DNA of 64,000 nucleotides from Methanoculleus horonobensis (lineage in GTDB: Archaea; Halobacteriota; Methanomicrobia; Methanomicrobiales; Methanoculleaceae), in contig NZ_BCNY01000015.1 in the NCBI RefSeq assembly GCF_001602375.1, positions 806,001 to 870,000 on the forward strand, written 5' to 3'. Below the pieces are notes generated by a model that made no database searches, was not told the origin of the DNA, and worked only from the letters and a program-made list of their open reading frames with translations. The position numbers were made by a program, and so were the translations under genes. Shown here one piece after another: positions 25,958 to 35,617 of this stretch (the first letter of the stretch is position 1; each line of letters starts with the position of its first letter).

Positions 25958-26122
25958 GCTATTCCCTGCAGGCTGCAACGTATTCACGTTGGTCGTAGGA
26001 GCATAAGATACTCGTTATGGCCCTGCCCCTCTCCGCCCCGCCTACCGGGAGGTAGCATTAATACGATTAAAACAAACGAAAAACTGACTGCCAGCAGTAC
26101 AACAGCCCCGGGAGTTTGGATC

Positions 26123-28477
26123 GTGGCATATTCGGAGGACTCAGAGAGTGCGTTACGCACCGCGGCGCAGGATCGGGAGGGTCATGAACGCGTGGCACAC
26201 CTTCTGGCCGAGAACGAGGCGCTCCGGCGGGAGAATGCCGCGCTGCAGTCCGTAAAGGACGCCCTGCAGGAGAGCGAGGAGCGTTACCGGCGCCTCTTCG
26301 AGGACGACCTCACCGGGGATGTTGTCGTCGCCGCGGATGGTCGGATACTCTCCTGCAACCCGGCGTTCGCAAGGATATTCGGGTTCGCCTCGAGGGAAGA
26401 GGCTCTGGATACCGATGTCCGGGATCTCTTCGAGGATCCCGGGGAACTGAACCGGATCGTCGCAAGTCTCCGGAAGGAAGGAAAGATAGAGAACGTGGGC
26501 CGGACACGGAGACGCCGGGACGGAACCCGCATCCATATCGTGGAGAATGTGGTCGGGCGTTTCGGTTCCGGCGGCGAACTGTTCGAGATCCAGGGCTACA
26601 TCTACGACGACTCGGAGCGCAAGCGGGCGGAAGAAACCCTCCGGGAGAACATGGAGTGGTACCGCCAGGCGCTCGACAACCCGCTCATCGGCTACGCACA
26701 CTGCGAGATCGTCGTCGATGCCGCCGCAAGACCCGTTGATTACATATATCTGGAGGTCAACCGGGCGTTTGAACTCTTTACCGGACTCAGAAGGGAAGAT
26801 GTCGTGAACCGGCGGGTGACTGAAGTTCTCCCTCCTGATGAGGCTGCCGGAATCATTGCGATCTATGGAGACGTGGCGCTGACAGGAGAATCCGCAGCGT
26901 TTCAGTATCCTTTGCCGAGCCTTTCGAAATGGTTCGAGGTCACCGCGTTTTCACATCAACGGGGACGCGTCACGACCTTCTTCACCGAGATCACCGAGCG
27001 CAAACGGGCGGAGGAGGCTCTCCGGGAGAGCGAGGAGCGTTACCGGCGGCTTTTCGAGGACGATCTCACCGGAGACTTCCTCACCACCGCGGATGGCCTG
27101 ATACTCGCCTGCAACCCGGCATTCGTCAGAATATTCGGGTTTGCTTCCATAGAAGAAGCACTGAATACCAATATCCGGGACCTCTATGAAGATCCCCGTG
27201 ACCGGGACGCGCTCCTCACGCGCCTGCAGAGAGATGGGAAGGCCGAGAACGAGGGGAGGATCCGGAAGCGCCGGGACGGGACGCGCATCCACGTCGTAGA
27301 GAACGTGGTCGGACGCTTCAGCGCGGACGGCAAACTCCTGGAGACCCAGGGCTACATCTACGATGATTCGAGGCGCAAACAGGTGGAGGAAGCCCTGCGC
27401 GAGAGCGAGGAACGGTTCCGTGCGGTTCTCGAGAACTCGCTCGACGCTGCCTACCGGCGCAACCTCCAGGCCGACCGCTACGATTACATGAGCCCGGTCA
27501 TCGAGGAGATCCTCGGCTTCACCCCCGAGGAGATGGCTGTGATGAGCCTTGAGGATGTCATGGAGCGCATCCACCCCGACGACCGGCCGGCGGTCGTGGC
27601 GGAACTGAACGCCGCGGCCGCTTCGGGGAGAGGCCTCCTCCTCTACCGGTTTCTGGCGAAGAACGGGGAGTACCGCTGGCTTGAGGATCACCTCATGGTG
27701 ATCCGCGATCCCGGCGGCCGGCCGCTCTACCGGGGCGGCATGGTTCGCGACGTCACCGGGCGGAAGGAAGCCGAGGCGGAGCTCGCCCGGGTGCACCGGG
27801 ATCTCCGGTCTGCTCACCGGGAGGCAAACCTCTACCTCGATATCCTGACCCACGACATCGGGAACACCGAGAACGTCTCGAACCTCTATGCCGAACTGCT
27901 GCTCGAGATGCTCGACGGCGAGGTGGCAGGATACGCGGCGAACCTGAAGCGGAGCATAGCAAAGAGCATCGAGATCCTCGGCATCGTCTCCAAGATCCGG
28001 CGGATTCATGCCGGACCTCCCGCGCTCCGGTCGACCGAGATCGATGCGGTCATCCGGACCGAGATCGACCACTTTCCGTCCGTACCCACCAGTTATGAGG
28101 GCGCATCGTGCGAGGTCGTTGCCGACGATCTCCTCTGCGAGGTCTTCACGAACCTGATCGGCAACGCCGTCAAGCACGGGGGTCCCGGGGTCACCGTAAC
28201 CATACGGGTCGAGCCTGAGGAGGGCGGGTTCGTCCGGGTGACGGTCGCGGATACCGGCCGGGGCGTCCCGGACGACCGGAAGGAGGAGATCTTCCACCGC
28301 TACGAGAAGCAGCAGCGGGGCGTGGGCGAGGGGCTCGGGCTGTATCTCGTGCAGATCCTGATCGACCGCTACGGCGGCCGGATCTGGGTGGAAGACCGGG
28401 TGCCCGGCCGTCCCGGGGAGGGGGCGGCGTTCGTATTCCTGCTCCGGAAAGCGGCCGACGTGCCGGTACGTCCGTGA
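26123..28477 (+). CDS. Multi-PAS sensor histidine kinase
   Basis: Soluble sensor kinase of 784 residues with a GTG start. A short coiled coil (about 10-50) leads into four PAS/PAC units (about 50-170, 175-290, 300-420, 425-550). Units 1 and 3 are near copies of each other (ESEERYRRLFEDDLTGD in both). A dimerisation/H-box region (about 565-640) contains the likely phosphorylated His in LDILTHDIGN (near 575). The ATPase domain (about 665-780) has the N-box NLIGNAVKHGG, DTGRGVPDD and GLGLYLVQ. No membrane segment and no receiver gene next door, so its response partner is elsewhere. Signals are presumably cytosolic redox or ligand cues. Confidence 0.93.
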   Translation: MAYSEDSESALRTAAQDREGHERVAHLLAENEALRRENAALQSVKDALQESEERYRRLFEDDLTGDVVVAADGRILSCNPAFARIFGFASREEALDTDVRDLFEDPGELNRIVASLRKEGKIENVGRTRRRRDGTRIHIVENVVGRFGSGGELFEIQGYIYDDSERKRAEETLRENMEWYRQALDNPLIGYAHCEIVVDAAARPVDYIYLEVNRAFELFTGLRREDVVNRRVTEVLPPDEAAGIIAIYGDVALTGESAAFQYPLPSLSKWFEVTAFSHQRGRVTTFFTEITERKRAEEALRESEERYRRLFEDDLTGDFLTTADGLILACNPAFVRIFGFASIEEALNTNIRDLYEDPRDRDALLTRLQRDGKAENEGRIRKRRDGTRIHVVENVVGRFSADGKLLETQGYIYDDSRRKQVEEALRESEERFRAVLENSLDAAYRRNLQADRYDYMSPVIEEILGFTPEEMAVMSLEDVMERIHPDDRPAVVAELNAAAASGRGLLLYRFLAKNGEYRWLEDHLMVIRDPGGRPLYRGGMVRDVTGRKEAEAELARVHRDLRSAHREANLYLDILTHDIGNTENVSNLYAELLLEMLDGEVAGYAANLKRSIAKSIEILGIVSKIRRIHAGPPALRSTEIDAVIRTEIDHFPSVPTSYEGASCEVVADDLLCEVFTNLIGNAVKHGGPGVTVTIRVEPEEGGFVRVTVADTGRGVPDDRKEEIFHRYEKQQRGVGEGLGLYLVQILIDRYGGRIWVEDRVPGRPGEGAAFVFLLRKAADVPVRP

Positions 28478-28515
28478 GACGGGAGAGGGTTGTGAATCCC
28501 CTCTCGCCGGTAGGT

Positions 28516-29730
28516 TTAGCTGGCCGTCGCGTTCTCCGCTCCTGCGTAGGATACCCGGTAGATCACGCCGTTGGTATCATCACCCACGAGCAGCGAACCG
28601 TCCTCTGCAATCGCAAGTCCGCAGAGCCGGGCGGAGAAAGCCGTTTCGTTGTTGTGCAGGAACCCGGTCATGAAGTCCTCGAACCCCTCGGGCTCGCCCG
28701 CGTCATTGAACTGAACCCGCACCACCTTGTAGCCGACCGGCGGGTAGCGGTTCCACGACCCGCGGAGGGTTAAGAAGGCGTCGTTCCGGTACTCTTCCGG
28801 GAACTGCGTCTCGTTGTAGAAGACAAACTGCATCGGCGAGCTGTGCGCCTGGTACTCGAGCACCGACGGGACGCTCATGGCGCAGAACTCTTCGCGGGTC
28901 ATGTTCGGGGGCTCCTGTGCGATGACCGTGTCGATCTGCTGCTTCCCGTAACACCACGGCCACCCGTAGTTTCCTCCTTCCTCGATCCGGTTCAGCTCCT
29001 CAGGGGGCAGATCCGGGCCCCGCCAGTCGGATCCCTGGTCGAATGCCCAGAACTCGCCGGTCTCGGGGTGCCAGTCGAAGCCGATGGTGTTTCGGAGCCC
29101 TTCGGCATAGATGCGGCGCTCGCTGCCGTTGATCTGGAGCATGGTTGCATGTTCGGGGTTCGGCTCCGGGCAGGCGTTGCAGCTGCTCCCCACCGAGAGA
29201 TAGAGCCGGCCGTCGGGGCCGAAGCGGAGCGTGCGGTTCGGGTGCTGCCCTCCGTCGGGCAGTCCGCCGACGAGGAGTTCGGCGTCGCCGACACTGCCGT
29301 TCGGGCCGACTGCGGCGACGTAGACCTCTGTCGGCGTCGCGAGGTAGAGGCTGTCGTTATGATAGGCGATCCCGTGCAGGTAACCGATCCCGGAGACGAC
29401 GACCTCCTCTTCATCGGCCGCGCCGTCGCCGTCCGTGTCGCGGAGGGCAGTTGTCTGATTCTCCTCCGGCTGCGTGACATAGACCGTGCCGTCATCCCCG
29501 ACGGTTATGATCCTCGGGTTCACGAGATCACGTGCAAAAACGTTCACTTCAAAGCCCTCGGGGAGGTTAAGGTCGTCCAGCAGGTCTTCGCTGAACTCCA
29601 GGCGTTCCGGCACGAAACTGGAGCCGTTGACCTGCACCACGTCCTCGGCCTGGGCGAGCACCCCTGCCGGGAGAAGGCAGAGGAGAACCAGAGCAGCCGC
29701 GAGCACAAAATGTTCCGGTGCGTACTTCAT
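28516..29730 (-). CDS. Secreted PQQ-type glucose/sorbosone dehydrogenase family protein
   Basis: A 404-residue exported beta-propeller protein. The signal peptide (about 1-27, FVLAAALVLLCLLPAGVLAQA) precedes LPEGFEVNVFARDLVNPRII, typical of the GSDH family, and repeated blade motifs such as FGPDGRLYLSVGSS, YAEGLRNTIGFDWHP, and GGNYGWPWCYG follow. A calcium-type DTDGDGAADEEE segment is near residue 93. Whether it oxidises sugars in a methanogen is uncertain because PQQ synthesis is not expected; a structural or binding role is possible. It lies between two signalling genes on the other strand. Confidence 0.85.
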   Translation of the reverse strand: MKYAPEHFVLAAALVLLCLLPAGVLAQAEDVVQVNGSSFVPERLEFSEDLLDDLNLPEGFEVNVFARDLVNPRIITVGDDGTVYVTQPEENQTTALRDTDGDGAADEEEVVVSGIGYLHGIAYHNDSLYLATPTEVYVAAVGPNGSVGDAELLVGGLPDGGQHPNRTLRFGPDGRLYLSVGSSCNACPEPNPEHATMLQINGSERRIYAEGLRNTIGFDWHPETGEFWAFDQGSDWRGPDLPPEELNRIEEGGNYGWPWCYGKQQIDTVIAQEPPNMTREEFCAMSVPSVLEYQAHSSPMQFVFYNETQFPEEYRNDAFLTLRGSWNRYPPVGYKVVRVQFNDAGEPEGFEDFMTGFLHNNETAFSARLCGLAIAEDGSLLVGDDTNGVIYRVSYAGAENATAS

Positions 29731-29983
29731 CTCTCAAACACCTCAAGATGCCGCAGGCTGGCGCCTGCACCGTCGGCCCGATAGTCCCGGCGGCTCGGAG
29801 TTCCGGGTCGGCGGGTCAGAGTTGTCCCACCTGACCGGCGGCGCCGGTGGGATCACGGAGCGAGTTATAGGTTTGGGTGAGTGCGAGATCCGTTCCCTGC
29901 TGCCGTCCGGGGCCCGCCTGTCCGGCAGGGATGGACGATTCAATCCAGCATGCCTTATCTCCTTTACCGGAGCAATCTTAGTG
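29731..29983. other. Divergent promoter region
   Basis: This segment separates the dehydrogenase gene from the phosphatase gene. GAGTTATAGG near 29863 is a TATA-like element that could start the phosphatase mRNA with a leader of about 95 bases. Repeated GGCGG/CCGCC patches may fold, but no defined operator is visible. Confidence 0.4.
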
Positions 29984-32125
29984 ATGAGCGAGAGTGAGCC
30001 GGAGCGCCGCCGGATCCGGATCCCGGTCAGAACCAAGTTCCTCCTCGCATTCCTGGGCCTCTCGACGGTCGCCCTTCTTCTCGCCGGTTCTCTTGCATTC
30101 ACGCAGATGAACGATGTCGGCAGCTATGCCCTTGACCGGAGCACCGATCTCGGAATCCGCGCGATGAACGACAGCACAGCTGCGCTTGAGCGCAACGCCG
30201 AGGAGTCGCTTCTCCGGCTCGCGCAGGATCAGGCCTATATCAGCAACATCGTCTTTGAGCAGGTGAGCGGGGACCTTGAGGTGATGGAGCGCTACGCGAC
30301 GACCCTCCAGGGGAACCCATCCATGGTTCGGCCGCGGCACTTCTACCTGCAGGACGAGGAGCCGGCAGACCGGCGTTCGACCTCGGTTCTCTTCCTCTCG
30401 CCCGGCATCGATGCCGGCCTTCTCAGCGAAGAGCGGAACGCCGCAGGGATGATGGACGATATCTTCATTCCCATCTCCGCAACGAACCGGCACCTGGCGA
30501 ACGTCTACGTCGGGACTGGGTCCGGGATGGCGATGATCTATCCCTGGACGGCCGGGCTTGACGCCACGTGCGATCCCCGGCTCAGGAGCTGGTTCGTGCA
30601 GGCGAACGGGGCCGGAGGAGCGGTCTGGTCCGAGCCGTACGTCGACCTCATCGGCCACGGCCTGATGGTGACATGTTCGCGGCCGGTTTACACCTCCGGG
30701 AGAGACTGGGTCTGGGTGGTCGGTGCGGACGTCACGATCGAGACGATCAACCAGCAGATCATCGGCACCCAGGTGGGCGACCGGGGCTATGCCATGCTGA
30801 TCGACTCGCATGGAAACGTCATCAGCCGACCCGGCCTCACCTCGGGCGATCTGCGGTGGGACGAGTCGTTCGTCACCGAGAACCTGCTCGCGAGCGAGAA
30901 CCCGGATCTCGTCGCGGTCGCCGGGAAGATGACCGCGGGGGAGAGCGGGGTCGCCAGGGTCGGGTTTGACGACGGCGAGCGATTCATCGCGTATGCCCCT
31001 GTCCGGAGCGTGAACTGGAGCGTCGGCGTCGTGATGCCGGTCGATGAGGTGCTCGCGCCGATAGAGGAGACCCGGACGAGCATCTTCCAGGCGTCGGAGG
31101 ATACCGTCCAGCACATCAGCGGTCAGCAGGAGACGATGAAGGCCGTCTTTACCGGAACCTTCCTCGGCCTGCTCGCCGTCGTCGCCCTCCTGACCCTCGT
31201 CGTCACCCGCCACATCACCCGGCCGATCGAGGAGTTGCAGAGAGGCTCGGAGGCCATAGGGCGGGGCGACCTCGATCACCGGGTGGAGGTGGCGACCGGG
31301 GACGAGTTCGAAGATCTCGCCTGCTCGTTCAATAAGATGGCGGCCGATCTGAAGGGGCATGTCGAGGATCTCCGCCGAACTACCGCGGAGAAGGAGCGGG
31401 TTGCAAAAGAGCTCGAGATCGCGAAGGAGATCCAGCAGAGCATCCTCCCGGAGTCGGCTCCGGTGCTCCCCGGCTTCGACCTCGCGGGTTTCAACCTGCC
31501 TGCCCGCGAGGTGGGCGGGGACTTCTTCGATTACATCCCGGTCGGGGAAGGCTGCTGGGGCGTTGAGATTGCCGACGTCTCGGGGAAAGGCGTTCCTGCC
31601 GCACTCTTCATGGCGCTCTCCCGCACCCTCGTCCGGGCGAGCGCCTCGGAGAACCCGGATCCCGCCGGGTCGATCCTTGAGGCGAACCGATACATCTGCA
31701 TGGACTCAAAGACCTGCATGTTCGTCACGCTCTTCTACGGGATCCTCGATACCCGGAAGGGAACCTTCACCTACGTAAACGCAGGCCACAACCCTCCCCT
31801 CCTCTTCAGGAAAGGCTCGACCGTTGCGGAACTACTCCAGGGGAAGGGGATCGCGCTCGGGATCTTTGACGATATCGAGCTCGAACTCGTGGAGCTCCGG
31901 TTGAATTCCGGCGATACGGTGGTCTTCTACACCGACGGAGTGACCGAGGCCACGAATGAGCGCGACGAGGAGTACGGCACGGAGCGGCTTACAACGCTCA
32001 TCCCGAAACTGGTCGGCCTCGGGGCACGGGAGATGATCGCGGCGATCGTGGAGGATGTCACCACCCACGCAGGAAGTCAGCCTCAGTTCGACGACATCAC
32101 GCTCGTGGTCCTGAAGGTCGGGTAA
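29984..32125 (+). CDS. Membrane sensor with dCache and HAMP domains and a SpoIIE-type PP2C phosphatase
   Basis: A 713-residue transmembrane signalling protein. Helix 1 (about 20-42) and helix 2 (about 388-410) flank an extracellular double-Cache sensor (about 45-370, with GVWVVGAD-like and YAMLIDSHGNVISRP segments). A HAMP linker (about 405-465, ITRPIEELQRGSEAIGRGDL) and coiled coil lead to the PP2C/SpoIIE serine phosphatase (about 485-713): GGDFFDYIPV, DVSGKGVPAALFMA, YVNAGHNPPLL and FYTDGVTEATN carry the metal-binding aspartates. In bacteria such enzymes control anti-sigma partners; archaea lack sigma factors, so the target here is unknown. The ATG at 29984 is selected because earlier in-frame codons precede the promoter region. 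Confidence 0.93.
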   Translation: MSESEPERRRIRIPVRTKFLLAFLGLSTVALLLAGSLAFTQMNDVGSYALDRSTDLGIRAMNDSTAALERNAEESLLRLAQDQAYISNIVFEQVSGDLEVMERYATTLQGNPSMVRPRHFYLQDEEPADRRSTSVLFLSPGIDAGLLSEERNAAGMMDDIFIPISATNRHLANVYVGTGSGMAMIYPWTAGLDATCDPRLRSWFVQANGAGGAVWSEPYVDLIGHGLMVTCSRPVYTSGRDWVWVVGADVTIETINQQIIGTQVGDRGYAMLIDSHGNVISRPGLTSGDLRWDESFVTENLLASENPDLVAVAGKMTAGESGVARVGFDDGERFIAYAPVRSVNWSVGVVMPVDEVLAPIEETRTSIFQASEDTVQHISGQQETMKAVFTGTFLGLLAVVALLTLVVTRHITRPIEELQRGSEAIGRGDLDHRVEVATGDEFEDLACSFNKMAADLKGHVEDLRRTTAEKERVAKELEIAKEIQQSILPESAPVLPGFDLAGFNLPAREVGGDFFDYIPVGEGCWGVEIADVSGKGVPAALFMALSRTLVRASASENPDPAGSILEANRYICMDSKTCMFVTLFYGILDTRKGTFTYVNAGHNPPLLFRKGSTVAELLQGKGIALGIFDDIELELVELRLNSGDTVVFYTDGVTEATNERDEEYGTERLTTLIPKLVGLGAREMIAAIVEDVTTHAGSQPQFDDITLVVLKVG

Positions 32126-32270
32126 CGGAGTGCCCGGCGAGCGGTGCCGGGATTCCGGCGCCCTCGTTCCGCTCCGCCACAGTTCATCCCGAATGCTGCC
32201 GCGGCAGAGTCCGCAGGAGGACAGGCAGACCCATCAGAAAAATGAGGGCACGGATGCCCTTATCTCGCTT

Positions 32271-33110
32271 CTACTCAACCGCCCGGATCACCGCCACTCT
32301 CCACTCTACCCCGTGGAGTCCGGCGGTCGTCCAGGTGATCTCCTTCTGCACCGCCTCACCGCCGTCAGTGAACCCATAGGTCGCGGTGCCGTAACGCTCA
32401 CCGGCGACCCGGCGGGCCACGTCGAGCAGATCCGGGTAGTCGACATAGAGCGGGTCTTCAAACGTCATCTTCCCGATCTGGGCCGGGTCGGTGTCGTAGA
32501 TCACCCGTCCGTCCGTCTGGACGACCATCACCTGGTACGGGGTGCCGTTCGCCGCCGGGCCGGCGATGCCTCCGATCAGAACCTCCGGCCGGAAGACGAT
32601 GGAGGAGAACCCGACAAACAGCCCTTCGTTCGTGAAGACGGGTGCTACGATGACCGCCGCCGGGATCTCCTCCGCGACCGTGATCGTCTCGCTCATGATC
32701 GGCCGCTTCGTCGCGAGGATGTGCCGGACATGGGCCTGGCCACCGATCTCCATGCCCTCGACGTCGCGGTACGCCGCCGGTTCGACGGCGAGGATCGTGC
32801 CGTTCGCGTTGCTGACCGTGCAGTCGATGATCGACGGGTCGGTTGCGGAGAGGTTCGCGAGGGTTCCGCGAGCGGCGGCGCCGGAGAGATCGGTCTTCCC
32901 GAGTTCGAACGCGGCATGGCTCAAGTGGCCGTCCAGGGCCTCGAGCGCCGCTGTGATATCGGACTGCAGGTGGATGAGGAGCGTCGCAGCATCTCCATCG
33001 GTCACGGAGGCAGGCGGCGGTGCCTGCTGGTTCAATGCGGCAAAACCGGCGCCGACAGCGATCAGAACCGCCAGCATGGCAACGATCCACGGGTATAATT
33101 GAGAATTCAT
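32271..33110 (-). CDS. Membrane-anchored Cache-domain protein
   Basis: A protein of about 279 residues with one N-terminal helix (about 8-27) and an extracellular single-Cache-like sensor fold (about 40-279; segments VFTNEGLFVGFSSIVF, VMVVQTDGRVIYDTDPAQIG). It has no kinase, HAMP or methyl-accepting domain, so it is a free-standing sensor or binding protein. It converges on the SpoIIE-type phosphatase gene, which carries a related sensor, suggesting a shared signalling role (inference). A start three codons earlier (33119) is possible. Confidence 0.75.
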   Translation of the reverse strand: MNSQLYPWIVAMLAVLIAVGAGFAALNQQAPPPASVTDGDAATLLIHLQSDITAALEALDGHLSHAAFELGKTDLSGAAARGTLANLSATDPSIIDCTVSNANGTILAVEPAAYRDVEGMEIGGQAHVRHILATKRPIMSETITVAEEIPAAVIVAPVFTNEGLFVGFSSIVFRPEVLIGGIAGPAANGTPYQVMVVQTDGRVIYDTDPAQIGKMTFEDPLYVDYPDLLDVARRVAGERYGTATYGFTDGGEAVQKEITWTTAGLHGVEWRVAVIRAVE

Positions 33111-33183
33111 AGAAACCACTCAGTACAGGAGAAAGGGGGGCGCGGGAAATTTAAGGCCTGCGGAATTGCCCTTAGGTATGCCG

Positions 33184-33900
33184 TCACCGGGGAGTCCGTT
33201 CCCGGAGCCGCCCTTGGTGTATTCGCCATCCCACAAAGGCGGCCAGAACGGCGACGACGATCGCGACCAGGATGCCGATCCCGAGCGCGGGGTCATGCCG
33301 GTAGATATCCAGGAGCGCGTCGGACCCGAGGGCGATGACGAGGCTGGAGGCAAGCGACCCGGTGCAGACGCAGGCGAAGACCCTGGCCTTCTCCAGCCCC
33401 AGCAGCCGGCCGAGGATCGCCCCGTTCATCGCCCCTGTTCCCTGGAGCGGGAAGAAGACGAAGAGGGCAAGCCCTATCGTCGAGAACCGCCGGAGCCAGG
33501 GCCGGGCATCGGTGTAGTTCCGGCCCGCGGTCATCCCGCTCTCGAGCAGGCGGCCGACGAGCGGGATCTTCAGCGCCAGATCGAAGTTCCAGACGACGAA
33601 GAGGGAGACGGCCACGTCGAGGAGGAAGATTGCGAGGGTGATGAGCCACCAGGGGTAGCCCATCACGATCGCTATGGGAATGATCGACTCCTTTCCGGCC
33701 GGGGGGACAAAGTAGGCGGCGAGCAGCCCCGAGATGACGAGGAACTGCTGGTAGGGCTCGATCAGGTAAAGTCCCGCGAAAAGGGCCAGCGCGATGACGA
33801 ACGGGAGAACGAATTTTATGGGGCCGGCAAGGCAGGGGCTTGCGAAGAGGTTCCAGTAGCCCTCGGGTCTGGGTATATTGTTCGTATCGTCTGTGCTCAT
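33184..33900 (-). CDS. Small multidrug export family membrane protein (PF06695)
   Basis: A 238-residue membrane protein with about five to six hydrophobic segments (starting KFVLPFVIALALFAGLYLI). The conserved middle part, PPAGKESIIPIAIVMGYPWW, and the later VFFPLQGTGAMNGAILGRLLGL agree with the Sm_multidrug_ex family. Transport activity is a family label and not tested. The C-terminal tail is short and basic. It is transcribed away from the following small gene. Confidence 0.75.
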   Translation of the reverse strand: MSTDDTNNIPRPEGYWNLFASPCLAGPIKFVLPFVIALALFAGLYLIEPYQQFLVISGLLAAYFVPPAGKESIIPIAIVMGYPWWLITLAIFLLDVAVSLFVVWNFDLALKIPLVGRLLESGMTAGRNYTDARPWLRRFSTIGLALFVFFPLQGTGAMNGAILGRLLGLEKARVFACVCTGSLASSLVIALGSDALLDIYRHDPALGIGILVAIVVAVLAAFVGWRIHQGRLRERTPR

Positions 33901-34011
33901 GGGCCGATCTCCGGCGAGGAGATACTCAATTCAGATTGGGGTTTTTTAGTTAATACGTTATCTGCAGAGGTTCCAGCAGGTTCAAGTTCATGAAGCGCAA
34001 GGATAGGGTGC

Positions 34012-34278
34012 ATGACCCCTGTTCCCGTTACCCGGCCACCCCGTTCTCTCCCCGTTGTCGATGCCGGCACCCGGGAGAGCGCTTTATGCACGATCGCGAA
34101 CGTCGCGACCGCGCTCGAGACATTGCGCGAGGTGAGGAAGCACGTTCGCGGCGACCACAAGCGGCGCCTCGACGACGTCGCGGTGATCCTCCGTGTCGTT
34201 GCGCTCGATGCCCAGGCTACCTACGCGATCACCGACGAAGAGGCCCGGTCGTTCATTCGGGACTGTCGGCCGAGGTGA
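34012..34278 (+). CDS. Small hypothetical protein
   Basis: An 88-residue, mostly helical protein that I do not recognise; central sequence TALETLREVRKHVRGDHKRRLDDVA. A TATA-like TTAGTTAATACG lies about 60 bases upstream. It overlaps the convergent metallopeptidase-like gene by 26 bases at its 3' end. Other frames on both strands are open here, so this call is tentative. Confidence 0.45.
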   Translation: MTPVPVTRPPRSLPVVDAGTRESALCTIANVATALETLREVRKHVRGDHKRRLDDVAVILRVVALDAQATYAITDEEARSFIRDCRPR

Positions 34279-35518
34279 GGTCGCCGGGCAGCACCGGTTC
34301 GGTGAGGGTGTGAACGAAGCGTTCCCACCGGTCGTCGCCGTCCCCGACGTAGTCCCGGACGATCCGGTAACCCTGAGCGAGAGCCACCGGGTACGCCCGG
34401 AACTCCTCGATGAACCGGAGGCGTATCCGTGCCGCCTCCGCCTCGAGGAACAGGACGTCCTGGAGGAGCCGGCTCGCCTCCTCCCGCGACAGCGTGCCGC
34501 CGAGGTATCCGCGGGCCACCCGGGCGTTTCCCATGAGGTTCAGGGCCGCGGACGCGGTAACGACGGCATCGAAGCGATCGACATTCTCCGTCTCGAGCCC
34601 GGCCAGGGGAAAGAGAACCTCCTCGAAGAACCGCGCGCGCTCGTGACCGGAGAAGATCATCTCCTCTCCGAGCATGGCTGCTCCTTCGGCGACCGTCGCG
34701 AGTGGCGACGCGAGGGTGACGACCGAGTGCTCGATCCAGCCCCGGGCACGGACGAGCGCCGCCTCCCGGATCGCCCGCATCGTGTGGTGACCGGGGTAAC
34801 CCTCGTGGCAGGCGTAGGTAAGTGCCCGATCGACGGTGATCGGCAGATCGGCGTTCACCCGGACGAGGCTCGTTCCGTCTCCCAGGTAGCGGATGAAAGC
34901 CTCCCACGGCTCCCCGGTGGCGTAGCCGATCTCAAGCCGCTCCCCTGCCGGGAGCGGCAGGTGTTCGGCAGTTCTGCGGCGGCTTTCGGCAAATGCCGCC
35001 GCAAAGACTGGTCCCAGCCGGTCGAACGGGATGACGAATGAGTCCATGAACGCCCGGTAACGGACGGAGAGGTCGCCGTCTCCAGGAAGATGGAGATCGA
35101 GCGCTGCATGGAGTTCGCCGTACCAGTCGGGATCATCCCTCATCACCGCGATCCCATAGAGCGCCTCGGCCTCGGCATCGAAGACGAGGCTCTCCCCCGT
35201 GAGGATTCCGGCACGTGCTTCAAGCGTCCGGATCATCTCCCGGAGGTGGGTGTGGCGGATGCGTCCGGCCTCCTCCAGGCGGTCGGGTTCGATCCTGTCC
35301 AGGGTGGCAAGGAGGTCGGCGGCGTATCCGGCGATGCGATCCGGCGGGACCGTAACCGTGAGCGCCTCCTCCTTCACCGCCGCCGGGCCGAAATAGGCGT
35401 CCACGAAGACCGGATCGTGCACCCCGAGCCAGAGTGCGCATTTGACATAAAATCGTGCGACGGCGTCCATATCTCGGGCTTCGGCAGCGTTATTTCCGGT
35501 ATAGGCTGAAGGCTCCAT
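34253..35518 (-). CDS. DUF885-like metallopeptidase-type protein
   Basis: A 421-residue soluble protein. The central CHEGYPGHHT (about 240) matches the zinc-binding HEGxPGHH of DUF885-type carboxypeptidase-like proteins, with a downstream GEEMIFSGHERARFFEE segment whose Glu and His could complete the site. Overall helix-rich architecture fits. Start at 35518 (MEPSAY); an internal ATG (MDAVARF) at about 35470 is also plausible. It is divergent from the polyprenol-kinase-like gene. Substrate unknown. Confidence 0.7.
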   Translation of the reverse strand: MEPSAYTGNNAAEARDMDAVARFYVKCALWLGVHDPVFVDAYFGPAAVKEEALTVTVPPDRIAGYAADLLATLDRIEPDRLEEAGRIRHTHLREMIRTLEARAGILTGESLVFDAEAEALYGIAVMRDDPDWYGELHAALDLHLPGDGDLSVRYRAFMDSFVIPFDRLGPVFAAAFAESRRRTAEHLPLPAGERLEIGYATGEPWEAFIRYLGDGTSLVRVNADLPITVDRALTYACHEGYPGHHTMRAIREAALVRARGWIEHSVVTLASPLATVAEGAAMLGEEMIFSGHERARFFEEVLFPLAGLETENVDRFDAVVTASAALNLMGNARVARGYLGGTLSREEASRLLQDVLFLEAEAARIRLRFIEEFRAYPVALAQGYRIVRDYVGDGDDRWERFVHTLTEPVLPGDLTSADSPE

Positions 35519-35617
35519 CCATCACCTCCTGCTGAAATATGCGCTCCCCGGCTACTTAACCGCCATGATCCGCATCCGCCGACAGAGGGTTTAACCGGTT
35601 TTGAGCCAACCTCTGGA

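Noticed and set aside
26951-28297. Antisense open frame opposite the histidine kinase
   Set aside because: The kinase is strongly supported; the shadow has no motif or ribosome binding site.
29486-29983. N-terminal extension of the SpoIIE-type protein
   Set aside because: It would overlap the dehydrogenase signal peptide region and adds no domain; the membrane helix follows ATG 29984 directly.
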